From positions 6,087,001 to 6,151,000 of the forward strand of contig JAJFPB010000002.1 in assembly GCA_020881915.1 (NCBI GenBank): 64,000 nucleotides of DNA. Direction: 5' to 3'. The position numbers and the translations under genes were made by a program. The stretch is from Paramyrothecium sp. XJ0827 (lineage: Eukaryota; Ascomycota; Sordariomycetes; Hypocreales; Stachybotryaceae). This document shows, one piece after another, positions 9,262 to 20,778 of this stretch (position 1 is the stretch's first letter; each line of letters begins with the position of its first letter). The notes beneath the pieces are model-generated. The model was given only the letters and a program-made list of their open reading frames with translations. It was not told the DNA's origin and made no database searches.

Positions 9262-11010
9262 CTAGACAATGGGGGCTTCCTCCTCCGCAAAGTCCTTGTC
9301 GTCGTAAATCTCCTCCTCGTCGTCGATGCCCGCGTCCTGGTATTGCTGGTACTCCGACATCAAGTCGTTCATGTTGGACTCGGCTTCCGTGAACTCCATC
9401 TCATCCATGCCCTCTCCGGTGTACCAGTGGAGGAAAGCCTTGCGGCGGAACATGGCAGTGAACTGATCGTTGATGCGCTTGAAGATCTCCTGGATGGCAG
9501 TGGAGTTGCCAACAAAGGTAGACGCCATCTGGAGCCCCTGAGGCGGAACAGAGCACAAAGATGTCTGCACGTTGTTGGGAATCCATTCGACAAAGTAAGG
9601 AGAGTGCTTCTGCTGAACCTTGTGCATCTGCTCCTCCACCTCGCGCATAAACACCTTTCCGCGGAAGATGACGGAGCAAGTCAGGTAGCGTCCGTTTCGG
9701 AAATCGCAGCCAGCCATGATGTTCTTGGGGTCGAAAAGCTGCTGGGTGAGCTCAGGCACGGAGACGGCACGGAAGGCGTGTGCGCCACGGCCAGTGAGAG
9801 GTGCGAAGCCAACCATGAAGAAGTGGAGACGGGGGAAAGGAACCTGTCAAAAGTGCAACAATGATTAGCCGTCAGGTTCTTCGGTTGCGGTCGCATAGGC
9901 CCGGATAGGAAGGGATCGCATTACCATGTTGACAGCCATCTTTCGGAGGTCGGAGTTCAGCTGTCCGGGGAAGCGCAGGGAAGTTGACACGCCGGACATG
10001 ACGGTAGACACGAGGTGGTTAAGATCGCCGTATGAAGGGTTCGTCAGCTTCAGGGTACGCCTGCAGATATCGTACAGGGCCTCGTTGTCGATACAGAATG
10101 TCGCATCGGAGTTCTCGACAAGCTGGTGGACGGAGAGCGTAGCGTTGTACGGCTCCACGACGGTGTCCGACACCTTGGGAGAGGGTACGACACTGTAGGT
10201 AGCCATCATTCTGTCCGGGAATTCTGGAAGGTGTTAGCGCCTAGAACGATGCTGTTTGGGCAAGTTCAGGCCGTCGATGGTGTCAGTCTCACCTTCACGG
10301 ATCTTGGAAACGAGCAGCGTGCCCATGCCTGAACCGGTACCACCGCCGAGCGAGTGGGAAATCTGGAAACCCTGGAGGGAGTCGGCGCCCTCGGCCTCGC
10401 GGCGAACGACGTCCAGCACCTGGTCGACCAACTCAGCACCTTCGGTATAATGGCCCTTTGCCCAGTTGTTGCCGGCGCCGGACTGTCCAAAGACGAAGTT
10501 GTCGGGGCGGAAAAGCTGGCCGAACGGGCCAGAGCGCACCGCATCCATGGTACCGGGCTCCAGGTCCACCAGCACGGCTCGGGGAACATATTTATCGCTC
10601 GATGTCTATTGCAGTCGGTTTAGAAGTTTGTATACGGAGATGCATCACGCGACGTCACGCGATGTCGCGCACCTCGTTAAAATAGACGTTCAGACGCGCG
10701 CTCTGGACATCGGAGGTGCCATGGTAGCTGTTGGAAGCATTAGATACGGGAACAGCTGGGGCGGGATTTGTCTTGGTTGCCTACACGCCACTGGTATCCA
10801 AGCCGTGCTCCTTGGAGATTGTCTGCCAAAAGGCAGAGCCAACTTGGTTGCCCTGGTGAGGTCAATATCGTGGACTGTTGGAGAAAGGAGGTGGAGAACC
10901 CACGCATTGGCCGACCGAGAGATGGATCTAGAGAGAGAGAAAAGCGCGATATTAGCAAGAGGTCTTTCGCATCAGGACTTGGATTGGAGGGGATTTACAA
11001 TTTCACGCAT
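9262..11010 (-). CDS. Beta-tubulin, divergent paralogue, seven exons
   Basis: Exons are 10999-11010, 10904-10927, 10785-10852, 10673-10727, 10293-10605, 9925-10223 and 9262-9843. They sum to 1353 bases and encode 450 residues with no frame break. The tiny first exon (MREI) and the intron after GQC are typical of fungal beta-tubulin genes. GTP-binding GGGTGSGMG, the PFPRLHFFM block and the acidic tail are present, so it is probably functional in microtubules. It is clearly not the conserved housekeeping type. Residue 167 is Tyr (codon 10195-10197), residue 198 is Ala (10102-10104), and residues usually Cys at 127, 129 and 239 are Ala, Ser and Ser. F167Y and E198A are established benzimidazole-resistance changes in beta-tubulin. 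The N-terminus reads [12 protein letters not shown] rather than the usual HLQTGQC. Confidence 0.95.
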
Positions 11011-12020
11011 CTTGACAGAGTTGATTTCGTGACAGCGAACCTGATATTGTCTGGCTTAACAGGGAGATGCAAAGAAAGAAATTAGGCGGAAGATGGAGGC
11101 GGTGTGGGGTACATGCTTATATGTAGCATTTGATATGGAACTAACGGATGGGTCTTATACACCGTGTAGCACTTGACCCGAAAAGGCCCGCCTTTGGCTC
11201 TTATGGGACCCTGCTGTCATTGACAATCTGAGAGGTTGGGCCGAAATACAGTGTTGCACCAATCTTGAAGAGTTGGGTTGAGTCCCAAAATGCATGATGG
11301 CAACTATGGTGCCTCTGCAATACCCTGTCTATATTGCCTTATTAATGCACGTGGAGGCCAAGTTGAGGATGCAGGCTCCTCCTGGTAATAACGACGTCGA
11401 TGATCCCTCGAACGACTGGCATATTTCTCAGGGACAGAGGGTCGGAAAAGGTGCAGAGGAGGTCACACACAAGTATTTCAGTGGTCTAGGTTAACGCATC
11501 TATATGTGCATCTTGTAAGCCAAAGACTTACTTGGTGCTGCACGCATTGAGGCAAATATTGACTCGTCTCCCACCAACTACGATGTCGTCGAATCTCGTG
11601 CGCTGGAGCTCCGAGCTCCCTGCAGAATATTGGAGAACGGGCAGGGGCATGCAGGGGCACGAACCCGCTGACGCCACATCTCAACGGCTGGGGCTGAGAG
11701 CTGAGGGTAGTTCTGCAATATTCACTGCATGCCCAGGTAGCAGTGCATGGGGACCGCGAGCGGCCACGAATCAGAGTCCATTCTGCCAATCATAGCGCCC
11801 GGCTGAACACCCAATATTATGCATATTCAGGGAGCTCTGGATGTGTAATCGGTTCGAAGAAATGCATTGTCATGGTCAAAACTGCTGATTGTCGAAACTG
11901 AGAGATATAATGGCTAAGAAATGTATATAAAAGGGCCCGAGCCTAAGTCTTCCGAGAACGCAAGAGATCAACTTTCAGGTCTCCGTTGGCGGTTGCACAG
12001 ACTTGAGTCTTCCTCATCAG
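11011..12020. other. Intergenic between divergent genes
   Basis: Shared upstream region of the beta-tubulin gene (minus) and the GLEYA-type gene (plus). A TATA-like box is at 11924-11932. No other gene is supported. Confidence 0.5.
11924..11932 (+). promoter_or_regulatory. TATA-like box of the GLEYA-type gene
   Basis: TATATAAAA lies about 97 bases upstream of the ATG at 12021, a reasonable distance for a fungal core promoter. Assigned by position and sequence only. Confidence 0.45.
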
Positions 12021-13146
12021 ATGAAATTATTCGCTGCCATTCTCAACGGCCTCGGCCTCTTCGGCCTTGTCGCAGGCGACTCATGTCAGAATAACTGCGG
12101 CCGGGCGGTTGCTGGGATAGCTCGGCCAAGCCCTGCTCTAGCTGACCGCCAGTCTCTGTGCTCGCAGGCTCTGCAAACCACATTTACTGTTACTCCTCCG
12201 TACGTCGTCGCTCTCCGTCGCGTGGTAGATATGTTTCGTTGTTCTTTGACACTGACCTTCTCTGTATAGTGCCGTGACCGTAACAGCTCCCACTGTGTAT
12301 GTCATAAGTGGTCAGCAAGCTGCAACTATTGCAGACTCTCCTCCGTCTGCACCCGCTGCCACAGGAGAAATACCCGCCTATGCTTCTGCCTGCCCCAACG
12401 TAGAGGCCTACTGGAGCGCTTGTCGGTGCTTCAGCGACATTGCTCCCACCACGGTGACCACAACGGCTCCCACGCCCACAGAAACACTGCCTGGTCCAAC
12501 ATGCACCTACGGTGCTGAGTACGCGATCTACAACTACGAGCTGAACACGACGCGTTGGGACAACTTGAGGGACGCCACATATGGCCGCGATCAATATGTC
12601 GATCTTAAGCTACAGTTCTCCGGTATTGAGCCTAATGTGACGGGCGTGACGACTACTCTTGGAACTGTCGAGGTGACGGATGATCCAGAATTACCAGTTG
12701 AGATTTATGGTATAACTGGGCCTCCTGGCTCGGTACTTGGTCGCACAGTCATTGACCACCGAGGCTATTTAATGCCACCGGCCGCAGGCTTCTATTCGAT
12801 TTGGATCGAACAAAACCCGAATGATGCTGTTTACGCATGGTTCGGCGACGCTGCCCTCAGGGGCTGGAATTTCAATAACGCTCACTATTACCGCCTTTTT
12901 TGGGACAGAGGGGGCCTGGATAACAGGCTCATCGATGTGAGACCCTCGCTCGCGGGCCGTCCGATGCCTTTCCGGATTCTTTGGCTCAACTACGGCGAGA
13001 CTGGCGCCTTCAGATCTGCGGTCAGGACTCCGACACAACTTCACATATTGGGACCTGCGACTGGACCGGATCGTCGAATTGTTGCAGGCTGCTCTGGACC
13101 TGGATCTCCGGTTAACTCCTGGGTGCCTTGGGCTGAAGAGATCTGA
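12021..13146 (+). CDS. Secreted GLEYA/PA14-type adhesin-like protein
   Basis: Exons 12021-12199 and 12270-13146 (donor GTACGT, acceptor GTATAG) encode 351 residues. Residues 1-19 form a signal peptide (MKLFAAILNGLGLFGLVAG). A Cys-containing Thr/Pro-rich N-terminal region follows, which is typical of fungal cell-wall proteins. The C-terminal part contains a GLEYA/PA14-like lectin fold pattern: GYLMPPAAGFYSIWI, then AVYAWFGDAALRGWN, then MPFRILWLNYGETGAF. In the family this domain binds glycans on cell surfaces. The product is probably secreted or wall-associated and takes part in adhesion. The ligand is not predictable. Confidence 0.75.
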
Positions 13147-13704
13147 GCTGGGTGGGTAACGGGTCCGAGTCCAATCTGGGGACTGCTTTTTATCAGAGCC
13201 CACAATCTCCAGGGCGAGAGTTTATTCCTGGATACAAATTGCCGGGCCTGCGTTTTGACCGATAGCATGCGTTGAACCATAAATAAAATAGTTACAGGTG
13301 GCAATAAATTTGTTTGTATCCTGTGACGCCAATACTCAGCGTCTGTGGTGATCGGGAATGAGCAAGTAACACGTGAATCTGGGTCAACACTTTTGGATCT
13401 TCCGGTAAGGCTTGCGTGTTTCTTTGCACCATCAAAGCCATACTGTTCTCGGGGCCCATAGAATAGAGCTCTGCGAAATTGCCAATTTCGAGACAAGGTA
13501 ATTTGCGCTCTAGGGTATTGAGCATCTTAGTGTGGAGCAAAGTCGTGATAATCCACCGGCCGTTACAGAACATGATTGGAGAGATCGTCGAAGCGGGGTC
13601 AACCAGTGGAGATAACAGCAGGAGATTGAAATGAGGCTTGCTAATGCTGGCCTCAGTGCGCCAAAGTCAAGTCCTGGCATGGCCTGGATGGCGATAGAAC
13701 GGCA
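13147..13704. other. Intergenic, nothing recognised
   Basis: 3' flank of the GLEYA-type gene and 5' flank of the nucleotidyltransferase-like gene. Overlapping minus ORFs of 93-151 codons have no recognisable features and are regarded as chance. Confidence 0.45.
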
Positions 13705-14508
13705 ATGGAAAGTAATTTGCCTGTTGAAGTCGAGACATACTTGGACAGATTTGTTGACAGGCTGAGAAACTGCCTCGGGGAAAAGTTGGTCGGGTTGTAT
13801 CTTTTCGGTTCAGCCAGCAACAACGCCTACGAACATGGCAAAAGCGACCTAGACATCCAGGCTATTGTGAGAAGGCGGCTTGACCTTGGCGAGAAGCACA
13901 GTCTTATTCAAGAGATCAACCAACGTGCTTTGCCCTGCCCCGCCCGAAAACTCGAATTCGTAGTCTACGCCGCCGGAAGTGTTGACCCGGCAAGTCGCCA
14001 TCCCGAGTTCGAGCTCAATCTCAACACTGGGGCATACGAGCCCGACCACGTGTCGTTCGATCCAGCGCAGGAATCAAGCCACTGGTTTCTCCTCGACATC
14101 GCAATGGGCCGCCAAACCGGCCGCGCACTCCTTGGGCCAGCTGTAACGGAGCTTTTCGCGCCCATTCCCCGGCGGTGGGTTCTGGAAGCGATTGCAGATT
14201 CTCTCGAATGGCACAAGGTCAATGAATTGGTTTCTTCAAACAGCGTCCTCAACGCTTGCCGGAGCTGGCAGTTCATCGTGACGGGTGAATTTGACTCAAA
14301 GTCGACTGGAGCTGCGTGGGCTCTGAAGCAGAATGGTTGCCCTTCTGTTGTCCGGCATGCGGTTGCGGCACGTCAATCCGGCGAATCACTTCCAGCTGTT
14401 CAAGTATCAGAGATATTCGACATTGTTGTCGAAGCTAATAATGCCGCTCTCGCGAATATTTCCGATGATGTGGCAGCCCACTGTCAGGGGAGTGTAGTGG
14501 ACGAATAA
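13705..14508 (+). CDS. Aminoglycoside adenylyltransferase-like nucleotidyltransferase (ANT(3'')/DUF4111 type)
   Basis: Intronless gene of 267 residues. The N-terminal nucleotidyltransferase motif is complete: GLYLFGSASNN, then KSDLDIQAIV. These give the Gly-Ser and Asp-x-Asp residues that bind nucleotide and metal. A KLEFVVYAA strand follows at the place expected for this fold. The C-terminal half is helical and matches the DUF4111 portion of streptomycin/spectinomycin 3''-adenylyltransferases (for example the WVLEAIADSLEW and LNACRSWQF segments). In bacteria these enzymes transfer AMP to aminoglycosides. A fungus is not a normal target of those drugs, so the natural substrate here is unknown. 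The lack of introns and the bacterial-type architecture suggest ancient horizontal transfer. Confidence 0.8.
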   Translation: MESNLPVEVETYLDRFVDRLRNCLGEKLVGLYLFGSASNNAYEHGKSDLDIQAIVRRRLDLGEKHSLIQEINQRALPCPARKLEFVVYAAGSVDPASRHPEFELNLNTGAYEPDHVSFDPAQESSHWFLLDIAMGRQTGRALLGPAVTELFAPIPRRWVLEAIADSLEWHKVNELVSSNSVLNACRSWQFIVTGEFDSKSTGAAWALKQNGCPSVVRHAVAARQSGESLPAVQVSEIFDIVVEANNAALANISDDVAAHCQGSVVDE

Positions 14509-14699
14509 GAAGTTTGTTTTTGGTCACTTAGGCTACCACGTATCATTGTGTTGTAGTATGACGGTTTATGATACCTTATGCATTGATGTTGCAGTGCTGT
14601 ATCTGACAAAAAGAGTCACGAAAGAGAATACCAGCTGGACTAATATTTCACCAGTAACCACAAATGATACCTCACGTCTAGAGACAGACAATACTCTGA

Positions 14700-15138
14700 C
14701 CTTCTCCATATGCCCTTGTTCTGTCACGCCATTCTCTCCCAGGCGCCAATGCAAGCAGCCATATTTACTCTTCCGCTCTGTTTACTGTTACTGTAGGTTT
14801 TGCTTTTATGGCACCTATTACCATGGGAGATCACCCGACGCTACCGGCTTGTTTTATGGCTTCGCGGGGTTATTATTCTTACCCTTTCCATGGGCCTTTG
14901 GTGCATGGTTGACCAGAACACCTCCCAGGCGCAATTATATGCGTTTCAGTCAATCCTTGGGGCTGGCATGGGAACTACATTTACCGGGGGGCAGGTTTAC
15001 CTACAAGCTAGCGTAACGCACGTAGATGACACAGGCCTCGCTGTTGGAACACTCATTGCAGTTCGCATCTTCGGGAGCGCCCATAGGACTTTCAGTAGGT
15101 TGCTTTCCCTTCCTTCTAGGATTCTGCAGGGCATTTAA
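14700..15138 (+). pseudogene. MFS transporter fragment, frame-disrupted
   Basis: The frame at 14800-15138 matches the middle of fungal MFS drug transporters: a membrane stretch (RGVIILTLSMGLWCMV), then YAFQSILGAGMGTTFTGGQV, then a loop reading GLAVGTLIAVRIFG. Upstream, the same frame contains a stop, and transporter-like hydrophobic sequence appears in another frame. Downstream, the expected GAPIGLSVG continuation is found only after a +1 shift near 15090. No N-terminal half or further helices are seen. This is a decayed fragment. The gap to 15439 holds nothing else. Confidence 0.6.
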
Positions 15139-15439
15139 CTGAAGGAAAGCTAACTTTGTACTGATACATTGCTAATTATGTAATCGAGCTTCGTTCAGGC
15201 GTTTTCTAGTGCCTTTTTGCTTCACACTGCGTAACCATTTTCCTGGTTTAACAGAGGATTTTAATGGTGTGTTGGGTTACAAGAGGTTAAAGTACGGCCT
15301 ATTTCTTCCACTATTAGACATTGCCGAACACAAATCATAGCTTCCCGACATTAAAGGATCGTCGTGGCAAATTATTAGCGCTAATCATTGCACATCTACC
15401 TACTCCTACTGCGGCTGGGACCGGCAGGCACTGCATTAC

Positions 15440-15928
15440 CTAAACCGAACAATTGCGGATATCATCAAAGACTCGCTTCAGCCTCCTTTTACAAATCCCT
15501 GAATCATACACTTGTCCCGCAATCCTCGCTTCTCCTTTAACAACCACATTATGCAGATCCTGCTTAACATCCACCAAAATATCTCCCTCGAAATTGTTAA
15601 TGCCAGAAGGAATAATACCAATAATTAGAACACCATCAGAAGCTTGCTTCACCTCGCTAACATTCAATCCAGTTTGTACAAATGAGCATAAAATAGCCAC
15701 AATCACTTGTCCAACACCGAGACGAAACGTTTCTGTCGCATTCGTGCCAGTCTTGAGACCTAGCCATGCTGCGACCCCATGTGTGGCGCTCGTTGCAGCT
15801 TTTCCGAATCCTCCACCTGTGATTTTCGCCCAGGCTTCTTGACTCATCTTTTTTAATGGTGGGGTTTGGCGCGCAAGAATATCTTTTAACTTCTTGGTTT
15901 TCGAGAAGTATATAATAATTTGGCTCAT
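15440..15928 (-). CDS. Hypothetical protein, 162 residues
   Basis: Single-exon ORF from ATG 15928 with coding-like composition. The N-terminus is basic; a glycine/alanine-rich middle follows (ITGGGFGKAATSATHGVAAW), then a hydrophobic segment (VGQVIVAILCSFV), and a second mildly hydrophobic strand-like region (VLIIGIIPSGINNF) before a charged C-terminus. The family is not recognised. A possible 5' UTR intron with GTAAGA and CAG lies at about 15944-15992, but it does not extend the frame. Confidence 0.4.
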   Translation of the reverse strand: MSQIIIYFSKTKKLKDILARQTPPLKKMSQEAWAKITGGGFGKAATSATHGVAAWLGLKTGTNATETFRLGVGQVIVAILCSFVQTGLNVSEVKQASDGVLIIGIIPSGINNFEGDILVDVKQDLHNVVVKGEARIAGQVYDSGICKRRLKRVFDDIRNCSV

Positions 15929-16590
15929 CGTGCCAAGATCTCCCTGAAACGTATTTGAGATTCTATTAGGAAAAGAGGGTTCTCTATCTTACTAGTAGTA
16001 GCCATTTTATGAATCCCTTTGCTTGGACTAGATGTTGAAGAGGATGAAGGATCTTGAATATTAGGTCCGATGCAACCCTTGTATCTCCCATGGAGGTTCA
16101 GCTTTATTAGTTATCACATGCTCACTGGATTAAGCTCACCACCTTTACGTCATAATGGCGAATTATTATCAGTCCATACCAAAGTTCCTGGAATGTATGC
16201 ACTATTGACTGCAATCTAGACCCAGGTAGACTGAACACAAGGGACAACGGCTAAAGCTATTAATGTTTAATGCCGCCCCATGACATCATATGAACCTCAA
16301 AGCAGATCTTTCTACATAGACGAGCATGGCCAATCTAGCATCAACATATTGGAGCCGGGCTGATAGGAGAACGTAGAGAAGCTTTTTATGCAGGTATTTG
16401 TACTGGGGAGGTTTGATGATTGGTTAAAATGCAGGTGAGATGACCTAGAGCAATCAACAATGTCGCCGCCCATGATGAGCAACTGCACCACTTGGCTCTA
16501 TTTCCTGTGCACGTCTAGTCTCATGGTGTTCTCGGGGATGTAATCAACCTGGGTGGTTCTGGGAATAGAAGACTGCTCGCCCAAGGTGCT
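15929..16590. other. Intergenic, nothing recognised
   Basis: Rather AT-rich spacer with stops in all frames. No gene, RNA or clear repeat was found. Confidence 0.45.
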
Positions 16591-18785
16591 CTAAGCAGTC
16601 GTGCTAGCCAAGTCACTTCCGGAGCTTTTCATTAGGTGCGGTACGTTGTTGGTCGTCGTCGTGTGGAACAGCGCAAGCCTTGAGTCGAGGCTGGTGATGG
16701 GCATGTCCCAGTGACCAAGCTCCCAGTTCCCGAGATCCACGTCCTCATGGGCCAGGCGATGCAGGTGTAATGCGTGACTGCCACGCCATTCTAGACGGGC
16801 ATAACCGGTCGATCGTACTTTTGGGCCAAGCTTTTTATCAAGAAAAAGAGCAACCGGCTCTAGGATGGCTGATAAAACAATAATAAGTAGACCAAAAACT
16901 AGAACGAATAACAACCAGAACATGCTGAAGGAGGTGTAGGCCGTGCTCCTCACTTTCTGCAACCACGAGTCAGCCTTATTCAAGATCCAACAGTATTGAG
17001 TTGAATACCTGGTTATTACAGAATTGCCGTCTCTCGGTCTCATTCGGCCGTCTCACATAGCCTTGAAGCTCTGGATTGCTGTCGATTGGTGGACCACCAG
17101 CGATATCCGTCATTTCATACTGAAGATCGGCTAGAGAGGTGGAGAACCAATGAATAACGTCAAGGTGCCATTCATTGACTCCAGCATCAGTCTGCATACT
17201 AGCCGTCGCCTTGTATCTCGATGCCAATGAAGCCCGTCCAAGGGCGTAGATGATATTAATCGGTCCACTCAGGTTTGAGAAGTAAGAGCTGTTGGAAAGG
17301 AAGGGCGAGGCCATGCGAAAATCGCCGCGTATTCTCGGGAACACTTCCGCTGCATTTCCAAGACCAGTGCAGATGCCATGTTTGCAGGCTTCATACTGCT
17401 CGATACAACCCATGGGCCACGCGGGTTCGTCCGCTTTGTACATATTGACACCGCCGACTACGCCACCATTATCATCTACTTGCGAGCTCGTTGGAGTTGT
17501 TGCGCGATACCAGTCATCCCGAGACGCGCTAGCGAACGCCATACCATTGGGCAGCAGGAAGATTAGTTGCAAGTCTTTGCCTTGGTTGAGCTCTGATATT
17601 GGTTCAAACGTGGATCGTTCCATGTCGATTGTTCCATTAGTGTATCGGACAGACGAGCTTCTAAAAAGGGTTAATGTTGAGTTCTATCTGAGGTTTCATG
17701 AGAACTAACGTCAAAGAGTATTCTCGGGTTGCGTCGAGGAATGGAGAAAAGTCCGATTTGCCCTGGCTTTTCATGACATCCATGTTGACGGCAAAGGTGC
17801 AATTGCATGTCGTGTCCGCGGTCGGGTACTGCCCGTACTGATAGCGCATGTATGTCACGTTGTCATGGGTGAATTCAGAACTATGGTCTTTAGTAGCCAA
17901 GGGAGCGCATTGCAGTTGATAGCGAAACTGAAACCTTTCGGCTGGTGGCGCATTCAGCCCGAAGTCAAAGTGGCTATCCATAAGCCCAGAGTCAAGAAGA
18001 ATGTTGGAGTTGGGAGACACACAGATAGAGTCCTTGAACGGGCACCGTGCATTTCTGTCAATTGTCATAGGCAGCGAACCACGAACGAAGTTCCCACAGT
18101 TGTCGGACGACGATGCTGACTCGTAGCAGCGTTGAGCGTGCTCAGCAGCCCTTGCTAGTCGACGGCTCTGATATGGATTGGACAGTAACACTGCAGCCGT
18201 CAAGTTGCTGAAGAATTCCCGGGGACTCAAGTGCCCGCAATTTGACCCATCGATAAGAACCTCGGTGCCTTGTGCTATTCGTGACGACAAGCCGGAGCCG
18301 AGGGCCAGAGCCACGGCTGTGAGGATTGTGCATAGGAGAAGCGGAAAAAGCTTCGTGATTGATCGAGCCTGCTTTCCGCCCCTGTGCCAGGCATGGAGTA
18401 ACTTTATTAGAGTCCACGCATCGCCGACAGGACCTACTGAGTTACGCAGAACGACTTGCCGCTGGTTATGTAGCGCGTCCTGTGGGGTGTGCTTGGAGAA
18501 GAAGCTAAATAAGACAAAGCATATGACACGCCAGAGCTGAGTGCCCACGGCGGCGGTGAAAAAGGCGATGAATGCGATCAAAAGCGTGCCATCAGATCCG
18601 GCAAGGGTAAGAGTGCTTCCAAAAACCTTGCCGTGAGACCAGTTGATCCAGACTCCTTGGTAGATGTTGTAGGTCTCGGCTTCCATGTTGCGAGAATCTG
18701 CAGTTTCGGGACGGGAATAAGGCGGAAGTGCCAGGAGAAAGTATGGACTTGTGATGTATCTTATAAAGGATGGCTCAATTGCCAT
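16591..18785 (-). CDS. Three-pass membrane protein with large extracellular domain, 697 residues
   Basis: Exons 17710-18785, 17009-17660 and 16591-16956 join in frame (donors GTTAGT and GTATTC) to give 697 residues from ATG 18785; an alternative start is the Met of MEAETYN. There are two N-terminal membrane spans (GTLLIAFIAFFTAAVGTQLW and FPLLLCTILTAVALALG). A long luminal or extracellular region follows with many Cys and N-glycosylation sites. The last span is near the C-terminus (FSMFWLLFVLVFGLLIIVLS), then a cytoplasmic tail. This layout matches a large, uncharacterised family of fungal membrane proteins. No function is known to me. Confidence 0.8.
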
Positions 18786-20778
18786 TCATGAACACATCAT
18801 CTCGACTCGTGTGGATCATTTCTCGGCCCCAACAGGGGACCAGTTCTCTATTCTACAGTGGATATACCAAAAATCCTTCTTGACAAATTGGCCAATAATT
18901 CCCTCCACTGATAATTGGGTAAGCCGACATAGGGCCGTCATACCGCCATGGTATGATAAGGCTCCATGCACTCGCAATAACGGAGGGTCGCGGCTGTAAC
19001 CCATTGGAATTCCAGCGGGCGCTGACAAACACAGAAATGCCCGCAGCAAATCGTATACGACACCTGATAGGTGGCTTGGTTTTAATCTTTAGCCGCCCCA
19101 AGAATCACTCCATTGCGAGACCCTGGAGGCAGACAGCGCAGCAGTTCTAAAATACGATTCGTTGAGCGTATGCAATCCTCTTCACGGCCAAAGGGTGGGC
19201 CTGATTACTGTTCGAATCAGTCAGGGAAACTTAGGCATCCATGGCTTTGGCATCTGTATGGTGCAGTGACCAGGTATCGCCTGTTTCGTTCGAATGAGAG
19301 TGGTGCAGAGAGATGGGTTCCCCGCTAAGAATAGAAATTTCTTAAGACAAGGCTTCATACATAGGAGCTACAGCAGCTTTATGGTGGTATTGGCAGGATC
19401 GTGAGGCCGTGATTGTGAGCTGGATGGTAAGGCAGTGAGCTGGATGGCAGGGCAGGCATGCAGTACGACATAATCACGCAATCCAATGTCACCACGCGGC
19501 CACGCTCATAACAGCAGGTAATTTCGTCTTTCCTTTACCAATCGCACAATCAGGCAACGACTCAATAAGAAGATTATACCGCCAGTGAGCCGTCTTTTGC
19601 TTTGCGGTTCAACCGACTCACCAAGCGGCGCACAGTCTTGATTGGCGGTTAGATCTTCTCTCACATGTTGAAAATTCACATGAACTGGAACTGGGTACGC
19701 TCTTTGCACACGGGGACTCTTATTTGACTGTAAGAGGTAGTTTTGTCGCCTTCGCTGTTACTCATAGATTAGATTAATCGCCCCCAAAGTTGAAGTACAC
19801 CCAAACCCCGGTTCAAGGCCAATAATATAACCCAGCCATGGCAAATCCATAAGGAATGTAGCTTTTACAGTATTGATCCAGTTTATCGAGCGCCGCAGTT
19901 CAATTAATGCCAGCAAGTGATGAAGCGCCCCGGTTACAGCTTCGGACCAAGCAGTTTGACGCGTGAATACTGAAGAATGATGGACCATTATTGTTCGGTC
20001 CCCGCGACAGTTGAGACTGCTGACGAAGTTAATCCCCACTGAGACTCCCATGATAGCCTCATTGCACACACATCGAAGAGACGACCACTGACACAGCTTG
20101 AGAGCTTCTACCACGGTCATAATGGGACGAAAATGGTCCGGGATTTCGGGGGCCTCGCGCTCGTACATAAATACTAGTCATTAATCCAGGTCAATAGTTG
20201 ACGTATCGAATGCGCAGACGTGAGTAGCTAACTTATTTTATACTAAATATAAGGAGTAAGGCCATTCGGAATACTTGAGCCATGTATAGTGCTCTGCAGA
20301 ATGCACAGTAAAAAATCATCCTCATGAACGCCATTGTCGCCTTCAGCGCTTTAATTCTGGCGGAGCAAAGCGATCCTATGTCGTACCGAGAGATCACGCT
20401 AACGAGGATTATACCTGAGCTATCGACCTCTGAGGATGGTGACCTTGATTAGGTCCTTCTATGACTGGGTATTTGCTTGGACTGCGTAGACAACAGTCAG
20501 ACCAGAGTTGGGGCTCTTGTCGCATTCGTTGTAGGCTTTTGCAGACGATTTCGGGACACGGTCTGGCATGAAGAGGCAGTCACCCGCAAGAGTCCTTGCC
20601 TCTTGACTGTTCAGTTATGTTGGCTGCAGCATTGAGCAGCGTTGGTAGACAGAGAACGGAGAATCCATATCTCAGATACATTCAGATAACATGGATCGCG
20701 AACGCTTGCAATTTAAGTAAATGCACCATTGTCGGACTGTAGAAAGATCTATTGCTTATCCGTAAATTGGCAGACATG
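18786..20778. other. Long intergenic region; one weak minus-strand ORF
   Basis: About 2 kb without a supported gene. A 136-codon minus ORF (19758-20168) has no recognised motif and no splice support. A short direct duplication (gtgagctggatgg) occurs twice near 19410-19447. Nothing else stands out. Confidence 0.4.

Noticed and set aside
9247..9864. 205-codon plus-strand ORF over the beta-tubulin 3' exon
   Set aside because: It lies opposite an intact, well-conserved beta-tubulin exon and has a repetitive LVV/VLL composition typical of an antisense shadow.
13041..13573. Two minus ORFs of 93 and 151 codons
   Set aside because: They overlap the 3' end of the GLEYA-type gene and have no recognisable features.
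19758..20168. 136-codon minus ORF
   Set aside because: No motif, signal peptide or splice support; not listed as a gene.
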